Origin: Datisca glomerata
Taxonomy: Eukaryota > Streptophyta > Magnoliopsida > Cucurbitales > Datiscaceae
NCBI GenBank assembly: GCA_003255025.1
Contig: QANY01007421.1
Location: 620,001 to 684,000, forward strand
Direction of reading: 5' to 3'
DNA: 64,000 nt
The translations under genes were made by a program, and so were the position numbers. Below are positions 57,656-64,000 of this stretch, piece after piece; within the stretch, counting starts at the first letter, position 1; each line of letters starts with the position of its first letter. The notes beneath the pieces are model-generated. The model searched no databases. It saw only the letters and a list, made by a program, of their open reading frames with translations, and was not told where the DNA came from.

Positions 57656-58440
57656 TTAGATCAACGTCAACATTGTTTTAGATCTGTTCGGTTGAATCAA
57701 ACTCAACTCGGTAGTGTTTGAAGCCTGTTCCAGGTCTGTTTCAAAATATACGACTAAATCGAATCTGAATTGAGTCGAGGTTGATGCCTCTTCCAAGTCC
57801 GCTTAAAAAATATCTGGTTAAATCAAACTCGAATTGAGTCGAGGTTGAATCTTGTACCAGGCCCGTTTCAAAATTTCCAGTTTAATCGAACACGAATTGA
57901 GTCGAGGTCGAAGCATGTTCTAGGTTCGTTTCAAAATATCCAGTTAAATTGAACCTGAATTGAGTCGAGGTCGAATCCTGTTCTAGGTCTATTTTAAAAT
58001 ATCCAGTTAAATCAAACCTGAATTGAGTTGAGGTCGAAGCCGGTTCCAGGTCCATTTGAAAATATTCGTTAAATCGAACATAAATTGAGTCAAGGTCGAA
58101 GCTTGTTCCAGTTCCCTTTCAAACTATCTGGTTAAATCAAACTAAAATTTAGTTTAGGCCAAAGTCTGTGTCTATCCAGGTCCGTTTCATTTCAAAATCT
58201 AACCGATTAAATCAAACTCGAATTGAGTCAAGGTCAAAACGTGTGTTTTTCTTGATCTGTTTCATTTCAAAATCCAACCGGTTAAATTAAGCCCAACTTA
58301 TGTCGAGGTCGTACCATGTGTCTATCCAGGCCCGTTCATTTAAAAATTCACTCAGTTAAATCGAACCCGAGTTGAGTTGATGTCGAAGCATGTGTTAACC
58401 AGGTCTGATTCACATTTCTTTCCTCTCATACAACCCGAAT
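57656..58440. repeat. Tandem repeats in the 3' UTR of element 2 (about 63 bp)
   Basis: About twelve units with TTAAATCGAAC, GAATTGAGTCGAGGTCGAAG and a CCAGGTC.GTTTCAAAATAT tail. The core TGAGTCGAGG occurs at 57771, 57835, 57898, 57961 and 58024, spaced 63-64 bp. It is homologous to the about 70-bp units of element 1. Confidence 0.9.
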
Positions 58441-58529
58441 TAGTCGAGGCTATATTCCTCTCATCCATATAATTATTTCCCATGCCAATCAAAATACTTA
58501 TCCACAATGTTGTACACCTTCTAAGTTTA

Positions 58530-58553
58530 GAAATGAGAACAAATTGAGGTAGC
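58530..58553 (+). promoter_or_regulatory. Polypurine-like tract of element 2
   Basis: A purine-rich stretch (GAAATGAGAACAAATTGAGG) immediately precedes the 3' LTR start. The equivalent in element 1 is inverted at 17536-17560. It has pyrimidine interruptions, so the exact functional site is uncertain. Confidence 0.5.
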
Positions 58554-60659
58554 TCTAGATACTGTATTTTACCCAATATTTTTATATACCTACTTTGTTT
58601 ATTGACCCATATACTAGTCTAAGACTATATAAAGCCCAATGTCTAAAATAGAAAAATAGCCCAAGGACTAAAAAAGAAAAAAGAGTCCAAGGACTAAAAA
58701 AATAAAAAAGTAGCAGAATGACTAAAAGCAAAAAGTGAAGCTCTAAATTTGCCTATAAATAGATATGGGATCTTCACTTAAGAGTGGTGCCTTTAGAGAG
58801 ACAAGTAGAAGAAATATTTGGAGTAGAAGTGGGGATATTTTGGAGAGGAAAATAGAGGTCTTGGGAGAGAATGAGAAGATATCGTTTGAGAGAGAGAGAG
58901 AGAAATATGAGAGATTTTCTAAGAGAGAGAGAAATATGAGAGATTTTCTAAGAGAGAGAGAAATATAGCTTACATTTCTATTAGTTTACTATTCATCTTC
59001 TCTAATTCTTTTCTTAAGCTAATTTAAATTTCTTGCACCTTTACTAACAAAATATATTGTTAATTATTTTTCATCATTTCTTCTTCATACTCATGTAGTG
59101 TACATTCTTTGTTTCCTTTTTCATAAATAAAAATATAAATGTTTGTTCGTTTTTCTTCATTCATTTTTTACTCTTAATATTGAGTTTTTATTTCATTGCA
59201 TTGATGATTTTCTTACAAATTTGATAATGAGATATTTTTGTCCTTAAGTCAATCAATGAGGATGATGATAAAGCCTTTGAGGGGTGTCAAATTAACCTAA
59301 TGTTAATCAACTCTTTAATGGGTTGAAAGTATACATTCTATGTAAAATAATCTCCTATGATAATTTCTCATACATAAAAAATGCATAAATTTCTAAGTAG
59401 AGATGTAATCATGTATATGGATAAAGTTTATGCAAATATAAAAACTTTGATTTTTTTTAATATTCTCACTAGTGGATTTTCTATTTTTTTTTTGTGACAC
59501 TTGTTTGAACTAGTTATCATCCATGATCATTCTTTTACTACTTAATTAGCAATGATAGAAGAAAAAAAATAATAGTAATTAGTAAACTAAGTAATCCAAA
59601 ATAAAAAATATATATTTATATCCCAATAAATATGTTATTTATATTTTGAGATTTTATTCATCATTTCTTATGTGACGTTTGTTTAACTAGTCATGGTCTT
59701 TAATTTTTCTTTTCTATTTTAATAATAATGATTAAAAAATGATAATTAGTATACGATTCAGTAAAAAATAAAGGGTATATTTAAACCAATTATGCATTTT
59801 TAGTGTGTGTATATATATATTATTTTATAAAGTTTTACATTTTCATATGCATAAAAAAATTAATAAATTTTTTTAATATTATAATTATATTATATTAAAA
59901 TAGAAGAAAAAATTAAAAATTAGAAAAAAAAATGGGTTCAACCCTCGATTGGCAACAAAGAGTTGCCTCCCTCTGTTGCAGTAGAGTTGCGGCTGTGAGC
60001 CGCATCTCTTTTTCTTTTTTTGTTTTTTGTTTCTAATATTTATCTTATATTTGCTTCACTTCACATCTTTTACATTTATCCTATTTTACATGTTTTGCGT
60101 ATTCATTTTCTACTTTTCACATTTTATCCACTTTGTCATCCAACAATCACATGTGATTCTAAGTTTTCTTCTATTTATTTTTTTTACTTTTTAAAAGTTA
60201 TTAATATATAGCTTTTTTTCATCTTTATTTACTTTTTAAAAGTTATTAATATATAGCTTTCTTTTCATCTTTGATTTTCAAAAAAAAAAAACTTTCAATA
60301 GTTTTTGTACCACTCATTAAAGGTATTTTATTTTATTTTATTTAATCACACAAACATACCTAATGTGACATTCAAAAATAAAATTCTTTCAATTTTATTT
60401 ATTTCTTTCTCTTAAATTTAATTTTGATAACATTTAATTAAATTTGTAATCATTTTAACAATGAGTGTTGTGGGGTGCTAATACCTTCGCCATACATAAA
60501 TGACTCACGAACTAACTTTAAGTTTTCATAGACCAAAAGTTTTTTTTTAAAATTGGGTGGTCAATCACACGCTAAAATGATTGGTGTCGACTCCAAAATT
60601 CTTTTTTTCTCAAATGATTTTTTTCAATAGTCGCTCCGCGTTGCATGCACATTGAGACA
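58554..60659 (+). repeat. 3' LTR of element 2
   Basis: It starts TCTAGATACTGTATTTT (TG mutated to TC) and ends TTGAGACA. A TATA motif lies at about 58753-58762. Several GAGAGATTTTCTAAGAGAGA units (58907-58965) form a short local duplication. Confidence 0.85.
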
Positions 60660-60664
60660 CAAGG
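60660..60664. repeat. Right target-site duplication of element 2 (CAAGG)
   Basis: Exact copy of 50047-50051. Confidence 0.85.
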
Positions 60665-61260
60665 GAGGCTACATTTACTGACATTGAAAATTGTGGTTCG
60701 AGTCTTCTTGGAACGATATTCCCTGCAAGAAGATACAACATGTTTAGGCTCGGTAGAGCCTTGCTTATGGCATGGAATGTGGGTGATAATGTCTGAGTTG
60801 CGAGGTGGAAAAATATTATTTTCATATATTTTTTAAAGATGAAGAAGATTTATCGTTTGTCGCTAATAATGGACCATGGTTATTTGAATAATAGTTGTTT
60901 GTGACCAAGCGATGGATTCCGGGGATTCGTTTTGATTATGAGGCTTTTCTTTGGGATAGTTTCTGGATTCAACTCCATCAACTTCCCCTTGATTGTAGAA
61001 ACATCAAAGTTGGAACTATTTTGGGGAGGAAAATCGGGGAGGTCAGGGAGACTGACGATAGCTTCTCTAAGAGGGGTCTTGAATTAAAATGTTACATTAA
61101 TATCAAGGTGTCCCTCAATATTATGAAGCCACTTCTGAGGGGTTCTTTCATCAACCTTGATGGTAGAAAAACTTGATGTAGTTTCAAAGATGAACAAGCT
61201 CCACGTTTATGTTTTTTTTTGTGGTCGTTGCAAAGGAAAAAATTCACGGTCTTTGAGAAT
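60660..61260 (+). pseudogene. DUF4283 (LINE ORF1-like) protein, remainder after element 2, broken
   Basis: The frame after the duplication reads EATFTDIENCGSSLLGTIFP, RRYNMFRLGRALLMAWNVGD, then after stops and shifts EDLSFVANNGPWLFE, VTKRWIPGIRFDYEAFLWDS and FWIQLHQLPLDCRNIKVG. The W...PW.F....V..RW.PG......F..FW.QLHQLP series is the DUF4283 core. Weak CCHC-like remains (CGRC) appear near 61222. DUF4283 occurs in plant LINE ORF1 and related zinc-knuckle proteins. Multiple stops; non-functional independent of the insertion. Confidence 0.65.
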
Positions 61261-61266
61261 TGATCG

Positions 61267-62045
61267 TGAATTTCCTACATCATAATATGAAAATATAGAG
61301 AATAAATAAGAGAGAGAATGAGAGAATAAATACGCCATCATTTACGTATAAAACTCTTAAAGGGAAGAAAAATCACGGGGAGATTTTGATAGTATTTCAT
61401 TATGGAGAAAGAGTTTACAAGGTTAATGGGTGTTGAGAATTGTTCTCTTCTGTTTGAAGTTACATCTTTCCTTTATTTATAGGCCTTCAATCGGTTACAT
61501 AGAATCAGATACAGCTTATCTAATTCTATTCAAAAATAGGATCAACCGAATATTCTCTGAGATCTAGCTTATCAACTTTAACAACTTAGTAAATCATGAC
61601 CTTCTGATCAATCCAATGGTCTTGATTAGCTTTTCTTTAGATTGGCACGTCGACAATCCATGTACTTTCATCAGAATGGTTTGTTCTTCATAACCGCCTA
61701 GTTGATCCTACAGTTCTTGCTCTATCTTTTCTTCGATGAAGTTTTCGGTCTAGATCTTACCACGTGTCATGTGAAATTTTATAGTGTGGCGAATCTGATG
61801 GTTGTAGTGATTGCTACCAGCTTTGCCACGGTGATGATTCCCTCGATTGACATCTCTGGCTTTCATGACTCCCTATGCGAGTTTTATACTTCAACCACCT
61901 CAGTTAGGCGAGTAGCTCCAGATCAGCTTCTTCAGATCTACCAACATGGCAAATTCAACTATCCCCGTAATGCTTATGTGGTATTTACTGTAATTATTTT
62001 TCTTCTCCGCTGATGTGGCCAAACACCGAGAATTATTCCTGTTCA
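61267..62045 (-). repeat. Probable LTR of a third retroelement, minus strand
   Basis: On the minus strand the block starts TGAACAGGAATAATTCTCGG and ends GTAGGAAATTCA, with short inverted ends TGAA/TTCA. A TATA motif CTATAAATAAAGG (minus) lies at about 61473-61485, in the expected U3/R place. A purine tract AATGGGGGCGAA abuts its start (62046-62058). I read it as the 3' LTR of an element extending rightward beyond the window. No second LTR is in view. Confidence 0.45.
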
Positions 62046-62269
62046 TTCGCCCCCATTACACTTGATGAAGTTTGTCTTCATTCAAGTGAAAAGATTTGAC
62101 TCCTCGATATTCAACACTAGATTCATTGGGACCTTATAGACGTCCATATGTATTACTTCTCTGACTTGAAGTGAAGTAATAATCTTTGGATAAGAATTTC
62201 TACTATGAACTTCTTTCCTTAATTCTGAAGTTTTGACTTTTTCTTTTCTGAAATGCCAAAGCTCTTGGC

Positions 62270-62470
62270 ATTCAGGTTTGAGTTCAGCTTCTAAAACTTT
62301 CACGTCATGAACTTCTGAGTTTTCTGGTCTAAGCTCTGCTCTACCTTCTGGTCCGGGCTTAGATCTACCTTCTGGTTTGGGTTCAGCTTTTAAAGCTTTT
62401 ACTTTTGAGCTTTCTGAACTTAGCTCAGCCTTGCCTTCTAGTCTGGGCTCAGCTCTTGAAGCTATTATGT
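62270..62470. repeat. Short tandem repeats, about 27-30 bp units
   Basis: Plus-strand units of the form CTACCTTCTGGTxxGGGxTTAG or GGTTCAGCTTxTxAAGCTTT recur at least six times. On the minus strand they would encode AEPKPEG/AELRPE-like peptides, which explains the open frame 62477-62082. Confidence 0.65.
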
Positions 62471-62784
62471 TCAGCATTTGTTGGTAGAATTTCTACTGCT
62501 TCGTTATTTTATTTTTCCTTCTCTCGTTTCATATGTTCCCTTTGTACTTCTACTTCGATCAATATGAATTACTCTATTTGTGCAATTTTTCTTCTATTCA
62601 ACTCTCTTTTATTGTACTTCATTCAAAGACTTAGCAAAACTTAGGGATAAAAAATCTGGTACGATGTCGACTCAAACTTTCAACAAAATCTGTTCTTAAA
62701 TACTATGAAACTTTTAGCCTAGTTCTCTTAAGAATAACTATGTTCTTTTGTGAAATATGTTCCTGAGTATAATACTTTACATGC

Positions 62785-63070
62785 TTCCTCAATGACTTAG
62801 GTTCAAATAAAGAATCATGGCCCCATCTTCATTATGAGAAAAGGAATTATGAATTGTCATTTTCTTTTGAAATGAGGACTTAGGTTCAAATAAAGAACCA
62901 TTGCCTCATTTTTATTTTTTTCTGAGAATGGCGTCTGTAGACATTCCCAAGGACTTAGGCTCCTTCAGTGGAACCATGGCCCAGTTTTGATTTGCTTTTG
63001 AAAACAGCGTCCGTAGACATGCCCAAAGACTTAGCCGACTTAGCCTCCTTAGAACCATGGCCCCGTTTTG
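62785..63070. repeat. Tandem repeats with GACTTAGG...AACCATGGCC units
   Basis: Four diverged copies, containing GACTTAGGTTCAAATAAAGA or GACTTAGxCTCCTT followed by ACCATGGCCC, start near 62798, 62876, 62952 and 63036, with about 76-84 bp spacing. Confidence 0.65.
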
Positions 63071-63339
63071 ATTTACTACTAGCTCACGGATGGAGTTTTT
63101 CCTGTTTCATTTCCTTTCCTCCATTTTGCACTTTTTTCTTTTGTATTTCTCCTTTTCGGTTTACTTTTTTTGCTTTAAATTTTTTCCTTCCTTTTCTCGC
63201 TTCTTTTTTCTTTACCCATGGCCTTCCCGTTCTAAAATGTTGAAGCCGCAGCCTTCCTTTACTGGCATTTTCTTTACTGAGCTTTTATTTTCTACCTTTC
63301 TTTACCCAACTCAACCTTTCTTTTCACTTTTCTTTACTC

Positions 63340-64000
63340 AACCCTAAAGTTCTTTCCTCAACTTCTTTTATTTTTTTCTCTGAAGTTATTTCCACAACTT
63401 CTTTTCTGTTTTGAAATTATTTTCTCAACTTTATTTTGTTCTGAAACTTTTTCCGCAACTTCTTTTCTAATCTGAAGTTCTTTCCCCAACTTCTTTTATT
63501 TTATGAAGTTATTTCCTCAACTCTTTTTTTTTTCTTTTCTAAAGTTCATTCCTCAACTCTTTTTTTTATTTTCTGAAGTTCTTTCCATAACTTCTTTTTC
63601 TTTTCTACTCTAAAGTTATTTCTTCAACTTCTTTTATTTTCTAAAGTTCTTTCCACAACTTCTTTTCTTTTCTACTCTAAAGTTCTTTCTTCAACTTCTT
63701 TTCCATTCTGAAGATTTTTTCTCAACTTCTTTTCTTTTCTTCTCTAAATTTCTTTCCTCAACTTCTTTTCTTTTTTACTCTAAAGGCATATCTTTTTGCG
63801 TTCTCCAGACTTTTCCATCCTGAAGGCATTTCCTTTTCCATTCTGAAAACATTTCTTTTTTCGTTCTCCAGACTTTCCAATCCTGAAGACGTTTCCTTTT
63901 TCATTCTAAAGACATTTCCTTTTCTGTTCTAAGAACTTTTTTTCCGCTCTCTAAACTTTCTCGTCCTGAATACATTTCCTTTTCCATTTTGAAATCATTT
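63340..64000. repeat. Pyrimidine-rich tandem repeats, about 38-bp units
   Basis: Units CTGAAGTTxTTTCCxCAACTTC followed by T/C-rich filler recur at least ten times to about 63775. From 63780 they change to TTCTCCAGACTTTxC.TCCTGAAGxCATTTCCTTT-type units of about 60 bp. The array runs to the window edge. Confidence 0.75.

Larger units (their letters stand above)
50052..60659 (+). mobile_element. Element 2: non-autonomous Ty3/gypsy (Tat-type) copy lacking pol
   Basis: About 10.6 kb with LTRs at 50052-52445 and 58554-60659, a tRNA-Arg primer site, a gag region, a 3' UTR with about 63-bp tandem repeats, a purine tract, and an exact CAAGG target duplication. It belongs to the same family as element 1. 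Compared with element 1 it lacks the DUF7745-like ORF, the protease (the gag C-terminus joins the sequence equivalent to about 12370) and all of reverse transcriptase, RNase H and integrase. It could only have moved with enzymes supplied by a related copy, unless the losses followed insertion. Confidence 0.9.
62046..64000 (-). mobile_element. Repeat-rich 3' region of the third retroelement (partial)
   Basis: From the purine tract to the window edge, three successive tandem-repeat families occupy most of the sequence (62270-62470, 62785-63070, 63340-64000). The minus-strand open stretch 62477-62082 is Glu/Lys/Pro-rich because of the first repeat and is probably not a gene. A hypervariable, repeat-filled 3' UTR next to an LTR is what Tat-type elements show, but without pol in view the class is an inference. 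Confidence 0.4.

Noticed and set aside
57656..58440. Regularly spaced repeats considered as a CRISPR-like array
   Set aside because: Units are contiguous tandem copies without unique spacers, in a plant retroelement 3' UTR.
61702..62013. 103-codon plus-strand open frame
   Set aside because: Lies within the probable minus-strand LTR and has no family resemblance.
62082..62477. 131-codon minus-strand open frame rich in Glu, Lys and Pro
   Set aside because: Its peptide repeats follow the underlying 27-30-bp tandem DNA repeats; probably non-coding.

Overview
The window is AT-rich plant nuclear DNA, most likely from a eudicot. Spliced introns with GT/AG borders, plant-type LTR retrotransposons with tRNA-Arg and tRNA-iMet primer sites, and a plant-type GH5 glucanase with an N-terminal fascin-like domain all support this. 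I cannot name the species from the sequence.

Layout. 1-5136 holds no supported gene, only repeat-like DNA with tandem repeats. 5137-19161 is a decayed Ty3/gypsy element of the Tat type (element 1): second RNase H, tRNA-Arg primer site in its sister copy, extra ORF before gag, tandem repeats in the 3' UTR, and a perfect 5-bp target duplication CTATT. Its 5' LTR lacks its end and its 3' LTR contains an internal inversion. 19162-22760 is AT-rich non-coding DNA with a Helitron-like segment. 22764-38450 is a three-level nest: an outer terminal-inverted-repeat element with a broken GRF zinc-finger gene, interrupted by a CACTA-like element that carries a beta-galactosidase exon, itself interrupted by a complete-length but dead Ty1/copia element (25930-36864, minus strand, LTRs of about 2.25 kb, target site GTATA/GTATG). 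39285-40707 is a non-autonomous Mutator-like element with a 9-bp target duplication.

The one apparently intact host gene is at 41517-48554 (+): eight exons encoding a 508-residue secreted GH5 glucan 1,3-beta-glucosidase with both catalytic glutamates. Its fifth intron carries an antisense LINE 3' fragment. 49932-61260 is a DUF4283 (LINE ORF1-like) gene split by a second Tat-type element (element 2, 50052-60659, target duplication CAAGG) that has lost its pol gene and is of the same family as element 1. 61267-64000 looks like the 3' LTR and repeat-rich 3' UTR of another minus-strand retroelement that runs off the window.

I found no rRNA, tRNA, CRISPR or operon structures. The window is mainly a record of nested insertion, deletion and inversion around a single cell-wall glucanase gene. 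I did not find a convincing new biochemical system; the most informative signals are structural.
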